A stretch of 64,000 nucleotides of DNA, taken from NCBI RefSeq assembly GCF_014596975.1, contig NZ_JACVXD010000007.1, positions 95,510 to 159,509 on the forward strand, read 5' to 3'. The position numbers and the translations under genes were made by a program. The notes under the pieces were generated by a model. The model was not told the DNA's origin. It searched no databases and worked only from the letters and a program-made list of their open reading frames with translations. This DNA comes from Aestuariibaculum marinum. GTDB lineage: Bacteria; Bacteroidota; Bacteroidia; Flavobacteriales; Flavobacteriaceae. Positions 35,087-46,116 of the stretch are shown piece by piece. Every line of letters starts with the position of its first letter. The first letter of the stretch is position 1.

Positions 35087-37384
35087 ATGAGCGAAGAAAG
35101 TAAACGTAGAGAGGCTCTTATATATCATGCAAAGCCTACGCCAGGAAAAATAAAAGTAGTTCCAACCAAAAAATATGCGACACAAAGAGATTTATCGTTG
35201 GCATATTCTCCAGGGGTTGCAGAACCATGTTTAGAGATTGAAAAAGATAAAAATAATGCTTATAAATATACCGCTAAAGGAAATTTAGTAGCGGTAATTT
35301 CCAACGGTACAGCAGTTTTAGGACTTGGTAATATTGGTCCTGAAGCGTCTAAACCGGTAATGGAAGGTAAGGGCTTATTATTTAAAATATTTGCAGACAT
35401 TGATGTGTTCGATATTGAGGTAGATACTGAAAATGTCGATGAGTTTATTGAAACGGTAAAAAATATAGCGCCTACCTTTGGAGGTATCAACCTTGAAGAT
35501 ATTAAAGCTCCGGGTGCTTTCGAAATTGAACGTCGCTTAAAAGAAGAGCTTGATATTCCGGTTATGCACGACGATCAGCATGGTACGGCTATAATTTCAG
35601 CGGCTGCGTTAATCAATGCTTTAGAATTAATAGGGAAAAATATTGAAGATGTAAAAATCGTAATCAGTGGTGCGGGTGCGGCAGCGATTTCATGTTCACG
35701 TTTATATCAGGCTTTTGGTGCAAAACGTGAAAATATGGTCATGTTGGATAGTAAAGGTGTTATCCGTGATGATAGAGAAAACTTATCTTCTGAAAAAGCA
35801 GAATTTGCTACTCACAGAAAAATAGATACCCTTGAAGAAGCCATGGTAGATTCAGATGTATTTATCGGATTGTCGATGGCAAATGTACTATCTCCAGACA
35901 TGTTATTGTCTATGTCAAATGATCCTATCGTGTTTGCCATGGCAAATCCTGATCCAGAGATTAAATACGACTTAGCAATAAAAACGCGTAAGGATGTGAT
36001 TATGGCAACTGGACGTAGTGACCATCCTAATCAGGTAAATAATGTACTAGGTTTCCCATTTATCTTCAGAGGAGCGTTAGATGTTCGTGCAACAAAGATT
36101 AACGAAGCAATGAAGATGGCTGCTGTTGAAGCTCTAGCGCGTTTGGCTAAAGAACCAGTGCCAGAACAAGTTAATATAGCCTATGGAGAAACGAGATTGG
36201 CTTTCGGAAAGGATTATATTATTCCGAAACCTTTCGATCCGCGTTTAATAGCTGAAGTGCCACCAGCAGTAGCTAAAGCTGCTATGGAAAGTGGAGTGGC
36301 AAAAGAGCCTATCACCGATTGGGAGGGTTACCAAGATAAGTTACGTGAGCGTTTAGGGTCTGATAACAAAATGGTTCGTTTATTATTAAACAGAGCGAAA
36401 CTGGATGCGAAGCGAGTGGTATTTGCTGAAGCAGATCAGTTGCCAGTATTAAAGGCAGCTCAAATTGTTTACGAAGAAGGTATTGCAATTCCAATTTTAT
36501 TAGGAAGAAAGGAAGCGATTGAAGAATTAATGGCAGATATTGAATTTGATGCCAAAGATATTTTAATCATTGACCCTAAAACCGAAGAAGAAAACGACAG
36601 AAAAAATAGGTACGCTAAAGTATATTGGGAACAACGTAAGCGTCGTGGTGTAACTTACTATTCTGCTCAACGTTTAATGCGTGAGCGTAATTATTTTGCT
36701 GCCATGATGGTAAACGAAGGAGATGCCGATGCTTTAATAACTGGGTATTCTAGAAGTTATCCTTCAGTAGTAAAACCAATGTTAGAATTAATTGGTATGG
36801 CCGATGGCGTAAAGCGTGTAGCTACAACCAATATGATGATGACCAAACGCGGACCATTATTTTTAAGTGATACGTCTATAAATATCGATCCGGATACCAA
36901 AACGTTAACTAAAATTGCACAAATGACCTCGCAAGTGGTTAAAATGTTTGGGTTAACACCTGTAATGGCGATGACCTCATATTCTAACTTTGGGTCTTCA
37001 TCAGATTTAAGAGCCTCAAAAGTTCGCGATGCCGTTGCGTATTTGCATCGTTATTACCCAGATATGATTGTAGATGGAGAATTGCAAACCGATTTTGCTT
37101 TAAATGGTGAGATGCTTAAAGATAAATTCCCATTTTCTAAATTGGTTGATAGAAAGGTGAATACCTTAATATTCCCAACCTTAGACTCTGCAAATATTAC
37201 TTACAAATTGTTAAAGGAGTTAAACGAAGCAGATTCTATCGGACCAATTATGATGGGGATGCGTAAACCGGTTCATATTCTTCAGTTTGGAGCGAGCGTA
37301 GACGAAATTGTAAACATGACCGCCATAGCGGTTGTTGATGCGCAACAAAAGGAAAAATTCGAGAAGGAAAAGGAAAATTTATAG
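35087..37384 (+). CDS. maeB: NADP-dependent malic enzyme (malic enzyme plus phosphotransacetylase-like domain)
   Basis: The 765-residue protein joins a malic enzyme domain (about 1-425; AYSPGVAEPCLEI, the metal site HDDQHGTAI, the NAD(P) fold VISGAGAAAISC) and a C-terminal phosphate-acetyltransferase-like domain (about 430-760; MTSYSNFGSS). It decarboxylates malate to pyruvate with NADPH formation, joining the TCA cycle to biosynthesis. In characterised MaeB proteins the PTA domain is regulatory (acetyl-CoA sensing). Length and architecture are standard. It lies 54 bp upstream of ruvA. Confidence 0.94.
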   Translation: MSEESKRREALIYHAKPTPGKIKVVPTKKYATQRDLSLAYSPGVAEPCLEIEKDKNNAYKYTAKGNLVAVISNGTAVLGLGNIGPEASKPVMEGKGLLFKIFADIDVFDIEVDTENVDEFIETVKNIAPTFGGINLEDIKAPGAFEIERRLKEELDIPVMHDDQHGTAIISAAALINALELIGKNIEDVKIVISGAGAAAISCSRLYQAFGAKRENMVMLDSKGVIRDDRENLSSEKAEFATHRKIDTLEEAMVDSDVFIGLSMANVLSPDMLLSMSNDPIVFAMANPDPEIKYDLAIKTRKDVIMATGRSDHPNQVNNVLGFPFIFRGALDVRATKINEAMKMAAVEALARLAKEPVPEQVNIAYGETRLAFGKDYIIPKPFDPRLIAEVPPAVAKAAMESGVAKEPITDWEGYQDKLRERLGSDNKMVRLLLNRAKLDAKRVVFAEADQLPVLKAAQIVYEEGIAIPILLGRKEAIEELMADIEFDAKDILIIDPKTEEENDRKNRYAKVYWEQRKRRGVTYYSAQRLMRERNYFAAMMVNEGDADALITGYSRSYPSVVKPMLELIGMADGVKRVATTNMMMTKRGPLFLSDTSINIDPDTKTLTKIAQMTSQVVKMFGLTPVMAMTSYSNFGSSSDLRASKVRDAVAYLHRYYPDMIVDGELQTDFALNGEMLKDKFPFSKLVDRKVNTLIFPTLDSANITYKLLKELNEADSIGPIMMGMRKPVHILQFGASVDEIVNMTAIAVVDAQQKEKFEKEKENL

Positions 37385-37408
37385 TGATTCCATTCTAAAT
37401 AATTTTAC

Positions 37409-37416
37409 TACATTTG
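37409..37416 (+). promoter_or_regulatory. Possible -7 box of ruvA-sprA
   Basis: TACATTTG lies 21 bp before the ruvA ATG, with no TTG at the expected distance. It may drive the ruvA-sprA pair. Confidence 0.38.
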
Positions 37417-37437
37417 GGATGAAACCTATTGCTATAA

Positions 37438-38019
37438 ATGATTACACATATTCAAGGAAAACTTGTAGAGAAAAACTTAACCGATGTTGTTATTGATTGT
37501 AACGGCGTAGGCTATTTATTAAACATTTCTCTGCATACATATTCTGAAATTCCGGATAAAGAGTTTCTAAAATTATATACACATTTACAAATTAAAGAAG
37601 ACGCCCATACCTTGTATGGGTTTTCTTCTTTGATAGAGCGTGAAGTATTCAGATTGCTGCTTTCTGTAAGTGGTATTGGGGCAAGTACAGCGCGTACCAT
37701 GTTGTCATCTCTTACGCCTAAACAGGTTATTGAGGGCATCGCTGGCGAAGATGTCGCTTTAATTCAGTCTATAAAAGGTATTGGAGCTAAAACAGCACAA
37801 CGGGTTATAATAGATTTGAAAGATAAAGTTCTGAAAATATACGATATTGATGAAGTTTCTGTCTCTAAAGACAATACCAACAAAGATGAAGCGTTATCTG
37901 CTTTAGAGGTTCTTGGTTATCTAAGAAAGCAGGCAGAGCGTGTTGTAGACAAGATTTTAAAAGCAGAACCAGAAGCAACCGTTGAAAGTATAATCAAGCA
38001 GGCTCTAAAAAATTTATAA
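37438..38019 (+). CDS. ruvA: Holliday junction branch migration protein RuvA
   Basis: The 193-residue protein has the N-terminal OB fold (MITHIQGKLVEKN), two helix-hairpin-helix motifs (LLSVSGIGASTARTML and IQSIKGIGAKTAQRVI) and the C-terminal domain III that contacts RuvB. RuvA binds the four-way junction as a tetramer. It lies 7 bp upstream of sprA, an unusual but recurring neighbourhood in flavobacteria, as far as I recall. Confidence 0.95.
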   Translation: MITHIQGKLVEKNLTDVVIDCNGVGYLLNISLHTYSEIPDKEFLKLYTHLQIKEDAHTLYGFSSLIEREVFRLLLSVSGIGASTARTMLSSLTPKQVIEGIAGEDVALIQSIKGIGAKTAQRVIIDLKDKVLKIYDIDEVSVSKDNTNKDEALSALEVLGYLRKQAERVVDKILKAEPEATVESIIKQALKNL

Positions 38020-38026
38020 TTCGATT

Positions 38027-41000
38027 TTGAACATAACTAACCTTATTTTTAAAAAATCAAACTATACACGTTCGAGAGAGCGTTTAAAAAGCTATTTTTT
38101 AGCTGCTGCATTATTATTTTCATTAGCCCTTTGGGCACAAGAACCAGATTCTTTAAAGACTGGTTTTAATTTAGGAACCATTAAAACGGCCGACCCGGAT
38201 AGTATAGAGTCTAAATATACTTACGATCCTGTTACCAATCGGTATATCTACACCGAAAAAATAGGTGATTATAATATTAAATATCCAGTAATCTTAACAC
38301 CAAAGGAATATTACGATTTGGTGGCTAAAGAAAGTTTAAAGGAATATTACAAACAAAAGATTGATGCTTTCGATGGTAAAAAGGAAGGCGCTGAAGATGC
38401 TCAGAAAAACTTATTACCTGAGTTTTATGTGAAATCAGGCTTTTTTGAAACGATTTTTGGAAGTAATACCATTGAAGTGGTACCGCAGGGATCCGTAGAA
38501 ATGGATTTAGGGGTGTTGTTTTCAAAACAAGACAACCCAACATTTTCACCAAGAAACCGGAGCAATTTCACGTTCGATTTCGATCAGCGTATCAGTTTAA
38601 GTTTATTAGGTAAAGTGGGAACGCGTTTGCAAGTTAATGCAAATTACGATACACAATCGACGTTCGATTTTCAGAATTTAATCAAATTAGAATATACACC
38701 TACCGAAGACGATATTATTCAAAAAATAGAAGTTGGTAACGTTAATATGCCATTAAACAGTTCTTTAATTACCGGAGCTCAAAGTTTATTTGGTGTTAAA
38801 ACACAATTACAATTTGGAAGAACAACGGTTACCGCGGTGTTTTCTGAACAAAAATCTGAAGCTAACAGAGTGGTGGCTCAAGGGGGAGGAACTCTAGAGG
38901 AATTCGAGTTGTTTATTCGCGACTACGACGAGAACAGGCACTTCTTCTTAGCCCAATACTTTAGAGAAAATTACGATAGAGCTTTAGAAAACTATCCCTT
39001 TATCAATAATAAAGGTTTACAGATAACAAGGTTAGAGGTTTGGGTAACCAACCGAAGTAATAAAACCGATAATGTTAGAAACATTGTCGCGCTTCAGGAT
39101 TTAGGAGAAACCGACAAAGTGGCGTCTACGGTTAATGTATTTGCTACGCCCGGTGCTTTTCCAGATAATGAGAACAATGCTTTCGATCCTACCAATATTG
39201 GAGGCGCTAACTCACAATTAAATTCAGGTATTCGAGATGTGTCATCGGTACAGTCTGGGTTCAATATTTCTGGAGTAAATGAAGGTTTTGATTATGCGAA
39301 ATTAGAAAATGCCAGAAAGTTAATTAACGGTCAGGAGTATACTTACAATAGTCAGTTAGGGTACATATCCTTAAATCAACGTTTAAATAACGACGAAGTT
39401 TTAGCGGTTGCTTTTCAGTATACAGTCGGTGGTCAAGTGTATCAGGTTGGTGAATTTGCCAACGACGGTGTCGATGCTACCGATGTTACCACAAACAGTT
39501 CTGGACAGGTAACGAATGTGGTAAATACGAATTTGGTATTGAAATTATTGAAAAGTAGCATTACCAATGTAACGCAACCCATCTGGGATTTAATGATGAA
39601 AAACATCTACGATACCGGAGCGTATAATTTAAGCCAGGAAGATTTTAAACTAAATATATTTTATAACGAAGCGTCTCCGTTAAACTATATTAAACCGGTA
39701 AGCGGAAGTTTTGCTAAAGACATTTATGGAAATCCGGTTACGGGAAATACACCAGAAGAAGCACAACTTCAGAATATTCCATTATTACGAGTATTTAATT
39801 TAGATAAGCTTAATTATAACAATGACCCGCAAACCAATGGAGACGGATTCTTCGATTTTGTTCCCGGTATTACCGTTATTCCACAAAATGGTAAAATTAT
39901 ATTTACCAGTGCAGAGCCGTTTGGTGAGTACTTATTCAACGTATTAGGGGATGGGGATTATACTAATGAAGCTACTTATAACGACGACCAGAATAAATAT
40001 GTTTATGACGTGCTTTATAATAGCACCAAGACAGCAGCTTTAGAAGAGGTTGAGAAGAATAAATTCAAATTAAAAGGACGCTATAAGTCAAGTGGAAGCG
40101 ATGGTATTCCTATCGGGTCGTTTAATGTGCCTCGTGGTTCTGTAAAAGTTACTGCCGGCGGACGTGTGCTAGTTGAAGGTATTGACTATACGGTAAACTA
40201 TCAGTTAGGTCGTGTTCAGATTTTAGATGAAGCTTTAAAAGCATCGAATACACCAATTGAAGTGTCTACTGAAAATAACGCTGTGTTTGGTCAGCAAACC
40301 AAACGTTTTACGGGTATTAATATTGAACATAAATTCAATGAGAATTTTGTATTAGGCGGAACGCTTCTGAATTTAAATGAACGTCCGATTACCCAAAAAG
40401 CTAATTATGGTTCAGAGCCTATTAACAATACTATTTTTGGATTCAACGGAAATTATGCAACCAAAGTACCGTTCTTCACCCGAATGGTAAATAAGTTACC
40501 AAATATTGATACCGATGTAGAGTCTAATTTGTCATTACGAGGCGAGTTTGCTTATCTGGCACCAGGAGCTCCAAAAGGAACCAACTTAAATGGTGAAGCG
40601 ACATCGTATATTGATGACTTTGAAGGAACTCAAAACTCTATCGACTTAAAGTCGCAGCAATCCTGGTTTTTATCGAGTAGACCGCTGGAGCTGAATGTGG
40701 CTACAAACCCTAATGAGGATGAAAATGGCATTCAGAATGGATACCAAAGAGCCATGCTTAACTGGTATAATATAGACCCTATTTTCTATAGTGCACAGCG
40801 ACCTGATGGTATTTCAGATAACGATTTATCAAGTTTATACACAAGTCGTGTGTTTATAAATGAATTGTATCCGGAAAGAGATTTGGTACAAGGACAAAAT
40901 TCGGTATTAAACACTTTAGATTTGGCGTACTATCCAACCGAACGAGGACCTTATAATTTCGATCCAACCACGACTAATAATGTAATTAATAATCCGGAGG

Positions 41001-44000
41001 ATTCGTGGGCAGGTATTACACGTCAGATAACATCAACGGACTTTGAGCAACAAAATGTGGAGTACATAGAGTTCTGGTTACAGGATCCGTTTCAGGAGAA
41101 TACAGCGAACCCTGGAGGAACTTTAGTGTTTAACCTGGGTAATATTTCAGAAGATATTATTAAGGATGGTAAAAAGTTATATGAAAACGGTTTGCCAAAA
41201 GATGGTGATGTGAGTCTGTTGAATCCCACCGAATGGGGAACAGTGGCTCCATTAAATCAATCTTTAATTTATACGTTCGATACCACTGGTCAGGAACGCG
41301 ATAATCAAGACGTAGGTTACGATGGTTATAATGATGCAGAAGAGTTGGCGGTTTTTGGATCTAACTTTGGTGATGACCCATCAAACGATAATTATACGTA
41401 TTTCTTGAATGCCGAAGGAGACATTTTTGAACGTTATAAAAAATACAATGGTGTTGAAGGGAATACGCCTGATACCTTTACTAATACAGACCGTGGCGCT
41501 AATACACAACCAGATGTAGAGGATGTGAATCGTGATAACACGATGAATACCATTGATAGTTATTTCGAGTATGCACTTGAAATTACCAGACAAAATTTAC
41601 CAGAATCGAAAGCAGATTTTGACAACCTTCCGAGTTCCAACCCGCTTAAGGAGTTTTTAAGAGATTTTAAAGAACGTCCAAGGTCACTACCTAACGGCGA
41701 TAGTAAAAATGTGAGATGGTATCAATTTAGAATACCTATTAATGTGCCATTAGAAAAGTTTGATGATACCAATGTGTCGGAATATAAGCGTTATGGAGGT
41801 ATAACAGATTTCCGTTCTATTCGCTTTACTCGTGTCTATTTAAAAGACTTCGTACAACCAACTGTGTTCCGTTTTGGTTCATTAGAATTAGTGCGTAGTG
41901 AATGGCGTCGTTATACTCAGGCTTTAGATAAAAATGATCCAACACCAGAAGATGCTCAAACCGATTTTTCTGTAGGTGTTATTGGAACGATTGAAAATGA
42001 AGGAAGTTACCAGCGTCCTCCTGGAATCGAGCCTGAACAGTTGTTTAATAACAATACAGTTGTTAATCAAAATGAGCAGTCGTTAGTGGTTAAAGTTTGT
42101 AATCTGGAGGCTGAAGATTCAAAAGCAGTTTACAAAAATATAAGTATCGACATGCGTCAGTTTAAGCAGTTAAGAATGTTTATACATGCTGAAGATGGTG
42201 AAGATGGTATTGGAAATTTATCCGATAACGATATTGTAGGTTTCATTAGGATGGGGAATGACTTAACTGAGAATTTCTATCAGATTGAAATTCCGTTACA
42301 GGTATCTACATCATCAACTAGAGAAGGATTGTGGCCTGAGGCCAATGAAATTAATTTACCTATTGAAGTATTAGGAAGAATAAAGGCGCAGGGAATCGCC
42401 GATATGACTTTAAGTAATGAAGATCCTGCTTTTTACGATGTGATTAACGGAGAAATTAGTGCAGTAACCGATCCGTATTCTGGTTATGTTGCCGGACAGC
42501 ACCGTGTGGGTATTAAAGGAAATCCTAATTTCGGAGATATTAGAACACTTATGGTTGGGGTTAAAAATGCCACAAGCAGTAATGATGTGTGTGCCGAAGT
42601 TTGGTTTAATGAGTTGCGTTTATCTGATATGGATAACGAAGGTGGTTGGGCAGCTGTGGTTAGCATGGATACCAATCTGGCCGATTTCATGAATATCAGT
42701 GCAACAGGTAGACAAAGTACATCTGGTTTCGGAGGAATTGAGCAAGGACCAAGTCAGCGTAGTCTGGAAGATGTTAAACAGTACGATGTGGTTACGAATA
42801 TTAACGTTGGACAGTTGTTGCCTAAAAAATGGGGTGTTCAGGTACCGTTTAACTATGCACAAAGTGAAGAGTTAATCACGCCTAAATACGATCAGTATTA
42901 CGAAGATTTAACTTTAGATTCCAGATTGGATGCGGCTGAGACAGATGCAGATCGAGACCGAATTAAAGAACAATCTGAAGATTACACCAAACGTCAGAGT
43001 ATAAACTTTATTGGTGTACGTAAGATTAAAACCAATGAAGAAGAGAAGCCGCATTTTTACGATGTGGAAAACTTGACCTTAAATTATTCGTATAATAAAG
43101 TAGAACATCGAGATTTTGAAATTGAAAATTCGGTAAATAAAACGATACGTGCTGGTGCGAATTATGCTTATAATTTTGAACCTTTCCGTATAGAGCCCTT
43201 CAAAAGGAATGATTCTTTATTTACGGGCAGATACTGGAAATTATTAAAAGACTTCAATCTTAATTTATTACCATCAAGTTTTACTGTAAATACAGATATT
43301 AACAGGCAATTTAATCGTCAGAAATATAGAGAGGTTGAATTAGGCGCCGGAAATATTGGAGTAGAAGAACTGTTTAGAAGAAACTACATGTTCGATTTTC
43401 AGTATACCATTAACTACAATTTAACCGATGCCTTGAGTTTTAATTTCACGGCAGCGAATAACAATATTGTTCGTAATTATTTTACCAATACCATTGCAGG
43501 CGAACAGTTACAGGACCCAAGTTTAGATGTTTGGGACGGGTTCTTCGATTTTGGAGATCCAAACCGTCAAATGCAAAACCTTGGCGTAACTTATGAGATT
43601 CCTATTAATAAAATCCCTGTGCTAAGTTTTATTAGTGCATCGTACCAGTATAACGCAAACTTCCAGTGGCAAAAGGGATCTGACTTATATGGAGAGCTTG
43701 AAGTTGATGGTGTGACTTACGATTTAGGTAATACCATACAAAATGCAAATACGCATAATATTAATTCAAGTTTCGACTTGAACAGGCTGTATAGAGAGAT
43801 CGGGTTGGTTAAAAAACCAATTGCACGTACAGGAACATCTAATGCTAATAGAAATAACCCGCCAGGAACACAGGAAAATCAACCAAAGAAAAAGAGTCAG
43901 GCGGGAACAAAATTCTTAAATGCTGGTATCGATGTGTTAACCAGTGTAAAACGAGTTCAAATAAATTATTCTGAAAATAACGGTACCTTCTTACCGGGAT

Positions 44001-45292
44001 ATTTACAAACACCTGGTTTTATTGGAACTCTAAAGCCAACTGTAGGATTTACTTTTGGTAGCCAAAGCGATGTACGCTACATGGCAGCCAGAAAAGGATG
44101 GTTAACCGTTTTCCCGGAATTCAACCAGCAGTATTCTACAACGAATACAAAGCAATTGGATATTTCTGCCAGTTTAGAACCATTTAGAGATTTAAAAATT
44201 GACTTGGTAGGTAATCGTGCTTACTATGATAATTATACAGAAAACTATCGCGTAAATAATATAGGAGGGGAATACGAGTACGAATCATTAACACCTAACA
44301 ATTTCGGGAATTTTAATATCTCTACCGTACTAATTAAAACTGCATTCAGCTCTAGCGATGAAAATTCTAGTGCTGCGTTCAACGATTTTAGAGCAAACCG
44401 TTTAACGATTGCCAGACGCTTGGCTCAGGAAAAAGGTGTTGATATTACCGATGTAGATGATGATGGGTTTCCTAAAGGCTTTGGGAAAAACAGTCAGTCG
44501 GTATTATTACCAGCGTTCTTAGCAGCGTATTCCGGTCAAGATGCGAGTAAAGTAAAAACAAGTGCTTTTAGAGATGTGCCGATTCCGAACTGGGATTTAA
44601 AGTATACTGGATTTATGAAGTTTGCCTGGTTTAAAAAGAATTTTAAACGTTTCTCTTTAACCCATGGATATCGATCTACGTATACTATCAATCAGTTTCA
44701 AAGCAATTTAGATTATGTACAACCTGATTTCACTGTTGCGTACGATAATCAGCCAACAGACGTTAAAAATCAATCAGGTAACTATAAGAATGAAAGATTA
44801 TATAGTAACATCAACTTAACCGAGATGTTTAGTCCGTTGGTGCGTATTGATTTTGAAATGAAAAATTCTATTAAAATCTTAGCAGAAATTAAACGCGACA
44901 GATTACTATCCTTAAGTTTCGATAATAACTTAATGACCGAAGTGCAGGGTAAAGAATATGTAATTGGATTGGGATATCGAATTAAAGATTTAAGAATAAA
45001 TTCAAATTTGGCTGGCCCGAGTAAGCGTATAATAAGCGACCTTAATATGAAAGCTGATATTTCGGTAAGAGATAATAAAACCATTATTAGATATCTCGAT
45101 TTAGAGAACAATCAGGTCACTTCTGGTCAAACCATTTGGGGACTTAAATATTCGGCCGATTATGCCTTTAGTAAAAACCTAACAGGTATATTCTATTTCG
45201 ATTATGCATTCTCCGATTATGCGATTAGTACTGCATTCCCGCAAACAACCATTCGATCGGGAATAACCCTTCGATATAATTTTGGGAATTAA
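38027..45292 (+). CDS. sprA: Type IX secretion outer-membrane translocon SprA (Sov)
   Basis: The 2421-residue protein is the giant beta-barrel of the type IX secretion system, which passes folded proteins across the outer membrane and is needed for gliding. A signal peptide ends at LALWAQ (about residue 38). Family hallmarks I recognise: GSNTIEVVPQGSVEMDLGV near the N terminus, YIDDFEGTQNSIDL in the middle, and aromatic-rich barrel strands ending with LRYNFGN. No ATG precedes the signal peptide in frame, so a TTG at 38027 is the likely start. The ORF is intact over 7.3 kb. It is co-oriented with ruvA and followed by gcvH behind its own promoter. Confidence 0.95.
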   Translation: MNITNLIFKKSNYTRSRERLKSYFLAAALLFSLALWAQEPDSLKTGFNLGTIKTADPDSIESKYTYDPVTNRYIYTEKIGDYNIKYPVILTPKEYYDLVAKESLKEYYKQKIDAFDGKKEGAEDAQKNLLPEFYVKSGFFETIFGSNTIEVVPQGSVEMDLGVLFSKQDNPTFSPRNRSNFTFDFDQRISLSLLGKVGTRLQVNANYDTQSTFDFQNLIKLEYTPTEDDIIQKIEVGNVNMPLNSSLITGAQSLFGVKTQLQFGRTTVTAVFSEQKSEANRVVAQGGGTLEEFELFIRDYDENRHFFLAQYFRENYDRALENYPFINNKGLQITRLEVWVTNRSNKTDNVRNIVALQDLGETDKVASTVNVFATPGAFPDNENNAFDPTNIGGANSQLNSGIRDVSSVQSGFNISGVNEGFDYAKLENARKLINGQEYTYNSQLGYISLNQRLNNDEVLAVAFQYTVGGQVYQVGEFANDGVDATDVTTNSSGQVTNVVNTNLVLKLLKSSITNVTQPIWDLMMKNIYDTGAYNLSQEDFKLNIFYNEASPLNYIKPVSGSFAKDIYGNPVTGNTPEEAQLQNIPLLRVFNLDKLNYNNDPQTNGDGFFDFVPGITVIPQNGKIIFTSAEPFGEYLFNVLGDGDYTNEATYNDDQNKYVYDVLYNSTKTAALEEVEKNKFKLKGRYKSSGSDGIPIGSFNVPRGSVKVTAGGRVLVEGIDYTVNYQLGRVQILDEALKASNTPIEVSTENNAVFGQQTKRFTGINIEHKFNENFVLGGTLLNLNERPITQKANYGSEPINNTIFGFNGNYATKVPFFTRMVNKLPNIDTDVESNLSLRGEFAYLAPGAPKGTNLNGEATSYIDDFEGTQNSIDLKSQQSWFLSSRPLELNVATNPNEDENGIQNGYQRAMLNWYNIDPIFYSAQRPDGISDNDLSSLYTSRVFINELYPERDLVQGQNSVLNTLDLAYYPTERGPYNFDPTTTNNVINNPEDSWAGITRQITSTDFEQQNVEYIEFWLQDPFQENTANPGGTLVFNLGNISEDIIKDGKKLYENGLPKDGDVSLLNPTEWGTVAPLNQSLIYTFDTTGQERDNQDVGYDGYNDAEELAVFGSNFGDDPSNDNYTYFLNAEGDIFERYKKYNGVEGNTPDTFTNTDRGANTQPDVEDVNRDNTMNTIDSYFEYALEITRQNLPESKADFDNLPSSNPLKEFLRDFKERPRSLPNGDSKNVRWYQFRIPINVPLEKFDDTNVSEYKRYGGITDFRSIRFTRVYLKDFVQPTVFRFGSLELVRSEWRRYTQALDKNDPTPEDAQTDFSVGVIGTIENEGSYQRPPGIEPEQLFNNNTVVNQNEQSLVVKVCNLEAEDSKAVYKNISIDMRQFKQLRMFIHAEDGEDGIGNLSDNDIVGFIRMGNDLTENFYQIEIPLQVSTSSTREGLWPEANEINLPIEVLGRIKAQGIADMTLSNEDPAFYDVINGEISAVTDPYSGYVAGQHRVGIKGNPNFGDIRTLMVGVKNATSSNDVCAEVWFNELRLSDMDNEGGWAAVVSMDTNLADFMNISATGRQSTSGFGGIEQGPSQRSLEDVKQYDVVTNINVGQLLPKKWGVQVPFNYAQSEELITPKYDQYYEDLTLDSRLDAAETDADRDRIKEQSEDYTKRQSINFIGVRKIKTNEEEKPHFYDVENLTLNYSYNKVEHRDFEIENSVNKTIRAGANYAYNFEPFRIEPFKRNDSLFTGRYWKLLKDFNLNLLPSSFTVNTDINRQFNRQKYREVELGAGNIGVEELFRRNYMFDFQYTINYNLTDALSFNFTAANNNIVRNYFTNTIAGEQLQDPSLDVWDGFFDFGDPNRQMQNLGVTYEIPINKIPVLSFISASYQYNANFQWQKGSDLYGELEVDGVTYDLGNTIQNANTHNINSSFDLNRLYREIGLVKKPIARTGTSNANRNNPPGTQENQPKKKSQAGTKFLNAGIDVLTSVKRVQINYSENNGTFLPGYLQTPGFIGTLKPTVGFTFGSQSDVRYMAARKGWLTVFPEFNQQYSTTNTKQLDISASLEPFRDLKIDLVGNRAYYDNYTENYRVNNIGGEYEYESLTPNNFGNFNISTVLIKTAFSSSDENSSAAFNDFRANRLTIARRLAQEKGVDITDVDDDGFPKGFGKNSQSVLLPAFLAAYSGQDASKVKTSAFRDVPIPNWDLKYTGFMKFAWFKKNFKRFSLTHGYRSTYTINQFQSNLDYVQPDFTVAYDNQPTDVKNQSGNYKNERLYSNINLTEMFSPLVRIDFEMKNSIKILAEIKRDRLLSLSFDNNLMTEVQGKEYVIGLGYRIKDLRINSNLAGPSKRIISDLNMKADISVRDNKTIIRYLDLENNQVTSGQTIWGLKYSADYAFSKNLTGIFYFDYAFSDYAISTAFPQTTIRSGITLRYNFGN

Positions 45293-45304
45293 CACAATAA
45301 GTGT

Positions 45305-45334
45305 TTGAATTTATATTTTGAATAAATACATTTG
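45305..45334 (+). promoter_or_regulatory. Promoter of gcvH (TTG-N19-TACATTTG)
   Basis: TTG (45305-45307) and TACATTTG (45327-45334) are 19 bp apart, 27 bp upstream of the gcvH ATG. This gives gcvH, and probably vanZ, their own transcript separate from sprA. Confidence 0.72.
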
Positions 45335-45361
45335 CCGAAACTAAAACTTATAAATAATAAA

Positions 45362-45742
45362 ATGAATATTCCAGCAGAATTAAAATATACTAAAGACCAC
45401 GAGTGGGTAAGTATAGACGGTGATGTAGCAACAATTGGTATTACAGATTTCGCACAAAGCGAGTTAGGTGATATTGTTTATGTTGAGGTTGAAACTGTTG
45501 ATGAAACTTTAGAAGCTGAAGAAATTTTTGGAACTGTAGAAGCCGTTAAAACAGTATCGGATTTATTTTTACCATTATCTGGTGAAATTATTGAGTTTAA
45601 TGAAGGTTTAGAAGATGCTCCAGAAACGGTAAACAGTGATCCTTACGGTGAAGGTTGGATGATAAAAGTAAAATGTTCAGATCTTTCTCAAGCTGAAGGT
45701 TTAATGTCTGCAGATGATTATAAAGCCCTTATTGGTGCTTAA
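45362..45742 (+). CDS. gcvH: Glycine cleavage system H protein
   Basis: The 126-residue lipoyl carrier protein begins [16 protein letters not shown] and has the lipoylation site Lys63 in VEAVKTVS. It shuttles the aminomethyl intermediate between the P, T and L proteins, which are not in this window. A TTG at 45332 would add ten unconserved residues and overlaps the -7 box, so the ATG is chosen. The position after sprA seems to be conserved synteny, not a functional link. Confidence 0.95.
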   Translation: MNIPAELKYTKDHEWVSIDGDVATIGITDFAQSELGDIVYVEVETVDETLEAEEIFGTVEAVKTVSDLFLPLSGEIIEFNEGLEDAPETVNSDPYGEGWMIKVKCSDLSQAEGLMSADDYKALIGA

Positions 45743-46112
45743 GAAACAGCTGTTTTTAATAAGTGTTCTTTACACATTGGCCTTAACGTTTGTGTGTTTA
45801 ATGAAGCTTAAAGAACTTCCTGATGTTGGGATTTCTAATGCAGATAAGGTATTTCATAGTATAACTTATCTCATTTTAGCTTTGTTATGGTATGGCAGCT
45901 TTATAGTTAAGTTTAAGATGCCAAATGTTAAAGCTTTAATTTATTCCGCTTTATTTTCCACAATTTTTGGTATAATTATTGAGGTATTACAAGGGATGGT
46001 AACAGTGACACGAAAACCTGATTTAGAGGATGTTATTGCAAACTCGACAGGAGTTCTGTTAGCTGTATTAGTAGCGTTGGTATACAACAGAACACAGATT
46101 AAAAAATTATAA
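45714..46112 (+). CDS. VanZ-like family membrane protein
   Basis: The 132-residue protein has about four hydrophobic helices (about 8-28, 45-63, 75-95, 107-126) and the VanZ-like pattern of a DKxxH after the first loop ([18 protein letters not shown]) and an E in GIIIEVLQ. Its function is unknown; VanZ itself confers low-level teicoplanin resistance in enterococci, which says little here. It overlaps the end of gcvH by 29 bp, so the two are translationally linked unless a later start is used. Confidence 0.82.
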   Translation: MIIKPLLVLKKQLFLISVLYTLALTFVCLMKLKELPDVGISNADKVFHSITYLILALLWYGSFIVKFKMPNVKALIYSALFSTIFGIIIEVLQGMVTVTRKPDLEDVIANSTGVLLAVLVALVYNRTQIKKL

Positions 46113-46116
46113 AGAC

